Shown: piece after piece, positions 27,145 to 36,349 of the stretch
Position numbering within the stretch: the stretch's first letter is position 1
Layout of the letters: each line of letters opens with the position of its first letter
From: Metopolophium dirhodum
Taxonomy: Eukaryota > Arthropoda > Insecta > Hemiptera > Aphididae
Assembly (NCBI RefSeq): GCF_019925205.1
Contig: NC_083568.1
Coordinates: 17,234,393-17,298,392 of the forward strand
DNA: 64,000 nt
Direction of reading: 5' to 3'
Program-made: the position numbers and the translations under genes
Notes under the pieces: model-generated
Databases searched by the model: none
What the model was told of the DNA's origin: nothing
Seen by the model: only the letters and a program-made list of their open reading frames with translations

Positions 27145-27311
27145 TTTTGGGGTGCTTTCAAAAGGTATAAAATTCTCGATCAGAACGTACCACTCACATA
27201 AAAAAAAATAATAATAATAATAATAATATAAGATAATAATTATGACAATGCATAAGGAAAATGAAAACAACAACAACAATATTGAGGATATCGGTAATAT
27301 GGGAGCCAATC

Positions 27312-30300
27312 TTAAGGTCTTGGATCCACTGTAAGTCTTACCAATTTGACAACAGGACGTTTGAGGATAGCGTCTTGCGTTTTGACAGTCGCTACACGCA
27401 CAATGTTATCTACACCTGGATGGACCTGGATGATTCGACCGATCTGCCACGCCATGGGCGGTCGTGACGGTGTGTTGATGACTACAAGGTCGCCAACGGA
27501 CAGATTTGGTGTCTGCTTAAACCACTTTTGCCTTCCTTGTAGGGTGTGCAGATACTCATTGCTCCAACGACGCCAAAACGACTGTTGAGCTTGGCGGAGT
27601 AATTGCCAACGACTCAAACGGTTAGTTGGAGTATCGACTACATCCTTCTCTGGAAGTGCTAATAACGGTTGCCCGATTAGAAAATGACCTGGGGTCAACA
27701 CGCCTAAGTCGTTTGGATCACTGGAGAGCGGTAGCACCGGTCGAGAATTCAAGACGCCTTCGATCCGCGTCATGAGAGTTGTAAATTCCTCGGTCGTGTA
27801 TACTTGAGCACCGATCACTTTCTTCAAATGGGTTTTTGCGCTTTTGACGGCAGCCTCCCATATCCCGCCAAAATGTGGCGCTCCCGGTGGGTTGAAATGC
27901 CACTTGCAAGGCATACGACCACATAAGGTATGCTGATTGGAGGCTTCATCGAATAATTTCTTCAGCTGTTTTGCAGCACCAACGTAATTTGTACCACAAT
28001 CTGTGTACATGCTACTTGGAATGCCACGCCGAGCGACGAACCGGTCTAACGCAGCGAGGAATGCGTCTGTGGATATGTCGGATACGGTTTCCAAGTGCAC
28101 GGCCTTCACCGACATGCATACGAATACCGCGAGGTATATTTTATTCGTACGCGCACCGCGACGTCGACTTTCACGCACCAAGAAAGGTCCACCGTAATCC
28201 ATCCCGACGTTGAAAAATGGGCGGTTTGCTACCAGTCTAGCAGCTGGCAGATCCCCCATAAAAGGTCGTGGGTTCATACTTCTGAACCTGGTGCAAGGAA
28301 CACAAGAATAGGTAAAATTGCGGACAGCTGCTCGGCCAGAAATAATCCAAAATCTTTGATGTATCATTGAAAGTACTAATCGAGATCCTCCGTGTAGCGA
28401 GATATGATGAAAGTGTCGAATGATTAGCTCGGTGAGATGAGTCTTTTGAGGTAAAAGGATTGGATGTTTTGAATCTTCATTCAACCGTGCATGTCTTAAT
28501 CTTCCGCCGACACGAATGATCCCGATTGCGTCGATGAAAGGAGCTAACTGGGCTGTCGTTGTCGGAGTTATGGAACCTTGATTCTTTATCTGTCTACGTA
28601 GATCCGATAGATGTGTCAGTTGCGTACACAAGACAGCCGCGTTCAGTGCATGGTCGTATTCCATCCGAGTGATTGGTCCGCTGATCTTAGGACTATTTCG
28701 ACGACGGGCAAAGCGAAAACAGTATGCCAACACACGTTGCAATTTTGACAACGACGAAAATCGTTGAATGATTGACTCACAGTTCGTTTCTTCATGTATA
28801 TGCAAAACATTTGCTGTGCACTTCATCTCAGGTAATTGATCAATCGGTGGTAATGTTAACTCGGACATGGTAGACACAGGCCATAGATGGTCAGATTGTA
28901 ATAAAAAATCTGGGCCATGAAAATGTAATGAATTCGAAATCAACTCGGAGGGGAGTAATCCTCTTGATGCGGGATCAGCTGGATTGTTCATAGTTCTGAC
29001 ATGGGCCCATTCACAACCTGGAGTTAATGACTTGATTTTGGAGACTCTATTGGTGACGAATATCTTGAACTGTTTTTGGTCAGCCTGAAGCCAACTCAAA
29101 ACTATCGTGGAGTCAGTCCATGCACGGACACGATCAATGATGGTAAAACTCTGTAAAACTGTATACTGGTGGAAGATGAGACGTGCCAATAGTAAGGCAG
29201 CGCACAACTCCAAACGTGGAATCGTTAACGACAGGTCAGTATCAGAGCATTTTAATGGAGCAACTTTGGTCTTACATGCAATAAAATAGACCTTGACAAC
29301 ATTCCTCTGGTCAACCACACGTAAATACACATGTGCCGCATATCCCTTCTGAGAGGCGTCGGAAAACCCTATAAGTTCCACCTGTTTTGAACATCGGATA
29401 TCAATATGCCGCGTTAACGTAACCTGAGCTAGCGTGGGAAATTCGGAAATGAATGTGTTCCACTTGTCAATTAGTTGTGTCGGTGGCGAAGTATCCCAAT
29501 CCAGTTTTTGCATCCACAATTCTTGCATAATGCATTTGGCCCAAAAAACAACGGGGCCCAACGCACCAACTGGGCCATATAAACGAGCTATTGTTGAGAG
29601 TATTGAACGCTTAGTTGGATTAACTTTATTGATATTAATGTGATAACCTAAGACATCCGATGTAGTACCCCAATGCAAACCTAACACTTTTACTGACTGA
29701 TCGTCCTTAAGTTCGAATGGTGCGTCCATTGCGCGGTCTTCAGTAGATATATTTTTTAATAGTGCTTCACAATTACTGGCCCATTTCTTGAGATTGAAAC
29801 CGCCTTTACGTAGTAATGAAATGACTTGATGCTGGAGCTCCACCGCTTCCTCTTCCGAGTCAGCACCTGCTACAATGTCGTCCACATATGTTGATGTAAT
29901 TAATAGATTTTTCGCTAAAGGAAATTCAGATCTATTTTCTAAGTCTAATTGGTGTAAACATCTAATTGCCAAGAACGGGGCTGCGTTGACACCATAAGTA
30001 ACAGTACATAATTCGAATTCTTGGACTTCATCGTCGGGCGAATTTCTCCAAAGTACATGTTGATATACGCAATCGGCATCATAAACTCGGATCTGCCTGT
30101 ACATCTTCTTAATGTCGGCGATGAACATGTACTTATGGAAACGACTTCGAAGTAGTATATCGGTAATGTCCTTTTGCAATTTTGGTCCGGTCGCCAAGCA
30201 GTCGTTTAGTGAGAAGCCAGATGACGATTTGGCCGACGCGTCAAAGACTACCCGAATTTTCATGTTACCATTCTCTCGTTTGACCACAGCGTGATGAGGG

Positions 30301-30505
30301 ACGAAATATTTTCCTGGTTTATCCGCTACGCGCATGTGACCGAGTGACAGATACTCATTCATAAAGGAACGATACGCGGAATATAACTCGGAATCCTTTG
30401 CTAAACGACGTTCAATATTATACAAGCGATTTAAGGCCATGGTACGAGAGGAACCAATACTACAATGCGTAGCCAAGTCTTGATTTAAATTACATTGAGC
30501 GTTAA
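27312..30505 (-). pseudogene. BEL/Pao Pol, main part (RT, RNase H, integrase)
   Basis: An open frame of over 1,050 codons continues leftward from the piggyBac insertion point. In order it has: the reverse transcriptase with IRVVFDASAKS, the catalytic YVDDIVAG box and VTYGVNAAPFLA; the Peptidase_A17-type and RNase H region (LELCAALLLARL, RAWTDSTIVLSWL); the HHCC zinc finger of the integrase (H..H in ITLHGGSRL-like HHISLHGGSRL, C..C in CVPCTRFR); the DDE core (VGMDYGGPF, TDCGTNYVGA, then the Glu in PHFGGIWEAAVKS); and a DUF5641 C-terminal domain (LTPGHFLIGQPL, WQIGRIIQVHPG). This portion has no stop or frameshift, but its N-terminal continuation (protease and start of RT) lies beyond the transposon, so it is a disrupted gene. 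The frame is kept across the insertion if the transposon is taken out. Confidence 0.93.
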
Positions 30506-30519
30506 CCCTTTGACGAGTA
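30506..30519 (+). repeat. piggyBac left terminal inverted repeat
   Basis: CCCTTTGACGAGTA directly follows the TTAA at 30502-30505 and is identical, inverted, to 34139-34152. The CCC start is the usual piggyBac-superfamily end. Confidence 0.93.
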
Positions 30520-30593
30520 AATTATTTTCCATAGTTGTACACCCAGATAGTGAATTGTTTTTACCAAAAAACCGCACTTTTCACCATAGTAAT

Positions 30594-30739
30594 GACGGAA
30601 ATTTACGTCGCAATTATTGTTACGTAAAAGAGTAAAGACGGATAAATACGTCCTATTAATTTGTACCATAAGAGTGAAGACGGAAATAGACGTCATTAGA
30701 AAAAGTATAACTCCAAGAGGAATGACGTAAATTTCCGTC
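30594..30739. repeat. Left subterminal motif array of the piggyBac element
   Basis: Four 16-bp copies lie at 30594-30609 (GACGGAAATTTACGTC), 30637-30652 (GACGGATAAATACGTC), 30679-30694 (GACGGAAATAGACGTC) and 30724-30739 (GACGTAAATTTCCGTC, the inverted form of the first). Start-to-start distances are 43, 42 and 45 bp. The motif is itself partly palindromic (GACG...CGTC). They are candidate transposase-binding sites; binding is inference. Confidence 0.85.
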
Positions 30740-31447
30740 TAGTATATACCTAATTTAATAAAATTTTAAATAATTAATAAACATATTAATTACCTGTACA
30801 ATTTAGAAATAAAACACTATTTAAAATGTATTCCCTAATATAATTTAAGTATTAGCTTTGGTTATAAATACTAGTATTCACTATCAATGGTATTAGGTAC
30901 CTATATAATATAAGTAGCCTTTAGTAATACTTTATAATACTGTACCTATATAGTTATCTAGCTATGTTGTTACCTAATTAATAATTATACTACAAAGAAC
31001 AGTTTTTAATACTATATATACATAATATCTTATATATATTTTTCTGTCAATAAAAATATGAACTGTTGGCTTGAAATGTATTTAAAATCAAAAATCATCC
31101 GTTATTGAAATAAAATAAAATAATCAACTTGTAATAATATAATATAAGAAAAATCAAAATGAATAACTATAGTTTTTTAAACTTAAAATGACAATAAAAA
31201 AATTTAAAAAAAAGTTAAAATGTATGATAAAATAAAATACCTAATCAACTTTTATAGAATAGTAAAAATTAAAATGAATAACTAATTAAAACAAAAGTTA
31301 AAATGTATGATAAAATAAAATAATCAACTTGTATAAAATAGTGAAAACTAAAATGAATAACAGTAGTTTTTTAAATGTAAAATAACAATCTAGGTATAGG
31401 TACATATTTAGTGTTCCCTGTATTTTGGTAATTTGGTATTTGGTTAC

Positions 31448-33646
31448 TTAGTAGTGCAATTTCGTATGGTAGTCCTTGAAGCAAGGTTCCAAACATAAAT
31501 ATTTGTTACATTCAGTACATTCATAAGATGTTTCTTTTCGTGATCGGGGATTTAATGTTGTGTTATAATGGACATGACACCTTCTGGAAATTTTTTTTTT
31601 AACTTCTCCACTGTTGATTCTTGAAGGGAAATGTCGAGCGGAAAGTCTAAGTGGTAAATCGTCTTTTGGTTTTCGCCCTCCACGACTAGGTGATATTATA
31701 TCATCAGACAACAAATAAGCATGTAATATTTGCTCGATTAATTTTAATCTAAATTCTGGCAACTTTAATGTTTTTTTTTCTAAAGTACTACATACGATTC
31801 CAGAATTAAGTACACATAAATCTAGTAAATGAAAAAAAAATTTTTTGTACCATTTTATGGATTTCCTCGAAGTTGTATTAAATGAAATATGCATATCTGA
31901 CTTATCAACCAAACCCATGTTTGCATTATAATCAATTACACAGTCAGGTTTGAGTACATTGTTTTCGTGTTTATCTATTATATTTGTTTTTTTCATTACG
32001 GGTGTATGAACTGTGGATAGCATATGTACATCCCTTTTGTCTTTCCACTTACAGCTCATCATATTAGGATTTGTCGATATAGCAGACACACATTCGCCAG
32101 CGTTTAATTTGTTAGGGAAACTAGGCATGCCCTTCCTTGTATGTTTCACTGTACCACATGCTCCGGTATCTTTTTTCAATAAATACTCAAATAATATTGG
32201 AGATGAGTACCAGTTATCCATATAAATTATGTGACCTTTGTTTACGTAGGGCTCCATTAAAGTCGATATAACTGAACCAGACAGCTTTAATGTGTCATTT
32301 ATAGTTATATGAGTATTATCACCAGTATAAATTAAAAAGTCAAGAACAAAACCAGATTTGCAATCACATAGAACGAATAACTCAATGCCAAAGCGATGCC
32401 GTTTAGATGGAATGTATTGTTTAAATTGAAGTCGTCCTTTCCATTCAACAATACTTTCGTCAACACACACATTTTGATGAGGCTGATATGTGGAACTAAA
32501 CTTTTTTCGGAGGGATTCGACAATTATTCTGATTTTAAATAATCTATCTCCAGGAATCTGGTTACGATTGTCATTGAAATGAAGGACTCTCAATAATAAT
32601 AGAAACCTATCTTGAGTCATAATTTTCCCAAATATTGGTGTGGATAGTAATACCGAAGAAGACCAATATTCTTTAATATTATTTTTTTTAACATGTGGCA
32701 TTAATAACATAAGAGAAAAAAATATATACATTTCGTTTAAATTCGTATCTTTCCATTTACCAAGCTTAGAATGTTTTGATAAAACTGTATTGCTTACTAG
32801 AAAATGGTAGAACTTATTTGTCTCATCAACAATATGTTGGACCAAGTCTTCATCAAAAATTTGTTTGAAAATATATAATTCTAAATTTTCCGATGGTACA
32901 TTGTTAATTATGTCATTATTAACTCTAGAATGTGAGCTAACAAAATTCAAATTATTTGGGCTATACCGAGGTAACATATTTTTATTGAAATTCCAAAGTC
33001 CCGAAAATAGTGTACCATCAGATAATCCAGTATTTTTTTTTGGAATTTGTTTTTTTGTAGGAACCGGTATTTTACGTTTACGTTTTTTAATATTAATTGT
33101 CGGTTCTGGGTTTGAAATCACAGAGTTTTGTACAATATTTGGGTAAACAGAATTAATATCAAAATAACAGTTGTTACTATTGTTATCTAGTGTAGTGCTA
33201 TAATTTGTATTAGTGTTTGGTGTTGATGTATGTGGGTAAGCTACATAATTGTCATCAAAGACAACTGCCATATTTTCTATGTCAAATAAATTTAGATCGA
33301 TGTCATTCGAAATAGAAATTTCTGGAGAACTTGAATATGAATACGGATCATCGCGATTAGAACAGTCATTATCGCCTAAGCCGAGTGTATTATCAACTAT
33401 ATCATTACATTTTTTTTTATCCAATACATATTTTGGTGTAAAACTTACTTCACTAACAGAATTTGAGGAAACAATACTACTTGATCCGTTATTTTTGGTC
33501 AATTTAGATACTAGCTGTTTTCTTATTTCTTGTGCTAAGTCTTCACAGTCTGATTCATCAGAACTACTATCATACTCGAAAAGCTCGTCGGCTGATTCAT
33601 CATTAGTTATGATTTCAGCTATTTGATCGCAAGTTAGTTTATTCAT
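31448..33646 (-). CDS. PiggyBac transposase (DDE, DDE_Tnp_1_7 type)
   Basis: An uninterrupted 732-codon frame with an ATG start, somewhat longer than the roughly 600 residues of the classical moth transposase because of an acidic, Ser/Asn-rich N-terminal region of about 250 residues (early DESADELFEYDSSSDESD) and a basic KKRKRKIPVPTKK stretch that could be a nuclear localisation signal. The catalytic domain shows HVKKNNIKEYW, QDRFLLLLRVLHF, the first Asp in CVDESIVEWKGR, PSKRHRFGIELF, the second Asp in IYMDNWYSSP, GTVKHTRKGMP, and the third acidic site in NANMGLVDKSDM. The C-terminus has the Cys/His-rich zinc-binding domain (RRCHVHY, YECTECNKYLCLEPCFKDYH) known to bind transposon ends. The enzyme cuts and pastes the element at TTAA. 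All key residues are present and no intron is seen, so the protein could be functional. Confidence 0.95.
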   Translation of the reverse strand: MNKLTCDQIAEIITNDESADELFEYDSSSDESDCEDLAQEIRKQLVSKLTKNNGSSSIVSSNSVSEVSFTPKYVLDKKKCNDIVDNTLGLGDNDCSNRDDPYSYSSSPEISISNDIDLNLFDIENMAVVFDDNYVAYPHTSTPNTNTNYSTTLDNNSNNCYFDINSVYPNIVQNSVISNPEPTINIKKRKRKIPVPTKKQIPKKNTGLSDGTLFSGLWNFNKNMLPRYSPNNLNFVSSHSRVNNDIINNVPSENLELYIFKQIFDEDLVQHIVDETNKFYHFLVSNTVLSKHSKLGKWKDTNLNEMYIFFSLMLLMPHVKKNNIKEYWSSSVLLSTPIFGKIMTQDRFLLLLRVLHFNDNRNQIPGDRLFKIRIIVESLRKKFSSTYQPHQNVCVDESIVEWKGRLQFKQYIPSKRHRFGIELFVLCDCKSGFVLDFLIYTGDNTHITINDTLKLSGSVISTLMEPYVNKGHIIYMDNWYSSPILFEYLLKKDTGACGTVKHTRKGMPSFPNKLNAGECVSAISTNPNMMSCKWKDKRDVHMLSTVHTPVMKKTNIIDKHENNVLKPDCVIDYNANMGLVDKSDMHISFNTTSRKSIKWYKKFFFHLLDLCVLNSGIVCSTLEKKTLKLPEFRLKLIEQILHAYLLSDDIISPSRGGRKPKDDLPLRLSARHFPSRINSGEVKKKISRRCHVHYNTTLNPRSRKETSYECTECNKYLCLEPCFKDYHTKLHY

Positions 33647-34076
33647 TTTCTTATAAGCTTAGACAACCTACAACGAATTAAATAACAAGACTAACTACAG
33701 AGAAGCCATGACTATTGACTGAATTCGATAATAATATTATAATAATAAATGTTATTACATGCACAGTCAAACACAGCACAGCATAATATTGCAGCTGAGC
33801 AATCGCGTGTGTACAACTTTACTGTGTATAATATTATACTATCAATAATCAAAGCCAAATATTATGATACAAATTGTACAGTATAGGCAACATATACACA
33901 AAGATTTAATACGCTTTTTCAAATAATTTATATTTTAATAGGTAACACTGATAAAAGTGTGGATTTTAGTTATCAAATTAGTCAAGATTTTTAGCTAAAT
34001 ATTTCATGATAAGTTTATTATTGATAACAGCACTCCTGAAAATATTAAAAATCAAAGACGATAGAAATTACAACAT

Positions 34077-34136
34077 GACGGAAATATACGTCATTCCTCT
34101 ATAGAGCTACATTATTGATTGGCGGAAGTTTCCGTC
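34077..34136. repeat. Right subterminal motif pair of the piggyBac element
   Basis: GACGGAAATATACGTC at 34077-34092 and GGCGGAAGTTTCCGTC at 34121-34136, 44 bp start to start, mirror the array at the left end. The second copy almost abuts the terminal repeat. Confidence 0.82.
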
Positions 34137-34138
34137 TA

Positions 34139-34152
34139 TACTCGTCAAAGGG
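34139..34152 (-). repeat. piggyBac right terminal inverted repeat
   Basis: TACTCGTCAAAGGG, exact reverse complement of the left end. It is followed by TCATAGAC of the BEL coding region with no TTAA. Confidence 0.92.
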
Positions 34153-36254
34153 TCATAGACCGAAAAGGTAAAGCGACGCAAAACCTGCCTGATGTGTCCC
34201 GTGACACTGTTTTACAAAACCACTCTTCGCATCGGTCATCTTCTGTCGTTGGGTGTACTGGGATTGTCGGTTCTTCCACCCTCCAAAATTGTTGCATGGT
34301 TTCATTTATGACTGGTATTGCACTAATAGTTAACGACATCAGAGGTAATGAAGTAGGATCCCTGAGTGAACCAACAATTATCCAACCGAGATTTGTGCGC
34401 ATTGCTGACGGCAATCCAGGCGTATGGATAATGTCCGCTTTGGGCTGCAAAATCATCGGGTATAAATCACCTCCTATTAACATGTCCACGGTTCCAGGAT
34501 GATCGAATTCCGGATCAGCTAGTACTAGGTGTTGATATCGTGTGCGCACCGTAGCAGGGAGTGAACATGTTGGCATTAATCCAGTAATTTGGGACAATAT
34601 TATAACATTATTTGCTTTAAACAGTGGTTGATCTGACTGAAGCGGGAAAAACGCGCACTGAGTAACACCTTTTACTCTGCCTTTTACCTTGGACACCGGT
34701 TGTTGAGAGAGGCCAACTACTTCTACACGACTCTTGTTGCGTTTAAGACCAAGTCTGGTGGCACAATCTGCAGTAATGGCCGAAACCTGTGACCCACTAT
34801 CTAACAAAATTCAAACCTGATGAGTACCACCTGTGTCATCTTGTATACGAACAACCGCAGTACCTAACACTACAGTTGCTTGTGTCGATATCGTACCTGC
34901 GAACACAGTGCTATTTTCAACTGGTTTGGACGTAGAGGGCTGAACATCTGACTTTTCTTGCTGTCATCTCCCTGTTATTCTTTGTACCAACATTTTCTAA
35001 ATGTAACAGTGTATTATGACGACCTTCACATTTTTTGCATGTAAAAGAAGCAGTACAAGAGCCAGCACTATGCCCAGTTTTTAAGCATATAAAACATAAA
35101 CTATTATCGCTCACAAACTTGCGCCGTACTGTAACTGGTTTGCGTTTAAATACAAAGCAACGATAAATCTGATGTTCATGTTGACAAAATAAACACTTTG
35201 ATGCTGTAGATGTAGATGAAACTGACAGTGAAGTTTTGCCAAGATGCCCAATTTTGTTCCTTTTACTACTACCTTTAAAAGTGCTATCAGATTTGTCGTT
35301 AGTTCCAACCGAAGTTCCGACATTTTCTAAAATTTTGCATCTGTGTGCGATAAATTGTAATAACATATCTAAATTAGGCACTGCATTTTGTTTAATACTT
35401 GCTTCAAACAATCGTCTTGTCTCTGTATCAATTACACGAGCACCAATATGAAATAAAATAAAACCAGCTAAGTCCTGGACACCAAGTGCTTAAATAGCAG
35501 AGACATTTTCAGTAAATACATGAACAAATGAAGACAGTGACGACAATGATTCTTTTTTCAAGGGTACAAATGAAAACAATTTGTCAATGTGTGCAGAAGC
35601 TAATAGTCGTTGATTTTCAGACGACTGTTTTAATGCGTTCCAAGCTATGATATAATTATCAGCCGTCAAAGGGATCGCTTTTACTACTGTAAGTGCTGGA
35701 CCGGACAGGCTTAAAATTAAAAAATGGTAACGTTGAATATTAGAAATATCAGGGTTGTCATGAACTAGTGATTGAAACATGTCACGAAACGATAACCAAC
35801 CCAAGACATTACCATCAAATTTTGGTAATTCAATTTTTGGTAACACAATTGCCTGTGCTGTGTGTCGTGCACCAGTAGAAACATTATTATTTGCAGTCAC
35901 ATTAACATAAGTGCTATGGAAGCCAGTAGCAATAAGTTGAATGTTTGCACATACCTCTTCCATAGTATCAGTGACAACAGCATCAACATTTTCAAACTCG
36001 ACTACATTATCTAAACCAACAAGGCAATTTAATACTGCTTGCTGTTCTAACTCAAATTGATCAACGAACCGTTTCAATGACAAATGGTGAGCCTCAAATA
36101 ATGCACGACGTTCAACATCTAATTTAGCTTCTTCGCCTATAGTATTTATTTTTTTAATTGACCGTAACGATGCATCCCGCGATGCACGGGCACGAACTAA
36201 AGACCGTTTATTATCAGCAGCATTGTCCAAGTCTTGACGCTTAGGCCTTCCCAT
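34153..36254 (-). pseudogene. BEL/Pao Gag and protease, interrupted
   Basis: The gene begins at ATG 36252-36254 (MGRPKRQ). The Gag part has a basic N-terminus, a charged helical stretch (about residues 20-75) and the DUF1759-type core (LPKFDGNVLGWLSFRDMF, residues about 145-165; LSGPAL). In the same frame after a TAA stop at 35490-35492 come the rest of Gag and Cys/His knuckles (CLFCQHEHQIYRC, CFICLKTGHSAGSC, CKKCEGRHNTLLH). Near 34950-34975 the frame shifts, and an in-frame TGA at 34811-34813 directly precedes the aspartic protease, whose active site is LLDSGSQVS (Asp-Ser-Gly), as is typical for BEL/Pao. The protease domain runs on to the transposon at 34152. At least three inactivating lesions are thus present in addition to the insertion. 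Confidence 0.9.
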
Positions 36255-36330
36255 ATTACACGATTTTTAAGGAATAAAAGAGCAAGCAAGATAAGACGGA
36301 CAAATTAATTAATTAAAATTACACACATCA

Positions 36331-36347
36331 TCCGGCCCGAAGGACCA
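36331..36347 (-). other. Primer binding site of the BEL/Pao element
   Basis: On the minus strand TGGTCCTTCGGGCCGGA follows the 5' LTR after a 2-base spacer. It starts with TGG, complementary to a tRNA 3' CCA end. I do not assign the tRNA species. Confidence 0.75.
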
Positions 36348-36349
36348 AA

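Larger units (their letters stand above)
30506..34152 (-). mobile_element. piggyBac transposon, apparently intact, inserted in BEL pol
   Basis: 3647 bp bounded by a perfect 14-bp terminal inverted repeat CCCTTTGACGAGTA (30506-30519, inverted at 34139-34152). The left side is preceded by TTAA (30502-30505), the obligatory piggyBac target, while the right side is followed by TCAT instead of a second TTAA. The element holds one transposase gene on the minus strand and, inside both ends, copies of a 16-bp motif near GACGGAAATTTACGTC. An intact transposase and perfect terminal repeats point to recent insertion. Confidence 0.93.

Noticed and set aside
26326..27309. Several open frames of 60-150 codons on the minus strand in the BEL LTR, repeated at 38172-38799.
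   Set aside because: They lie inside the LTR and extend through simple repeats. Their duplication is explained by the LTR pair.
34119..34502. 127-codon plus-strand frame across the piggyBac/BEL junction.
   Set aside because: Antisense to the BEL protease and created partly by the transposon end.
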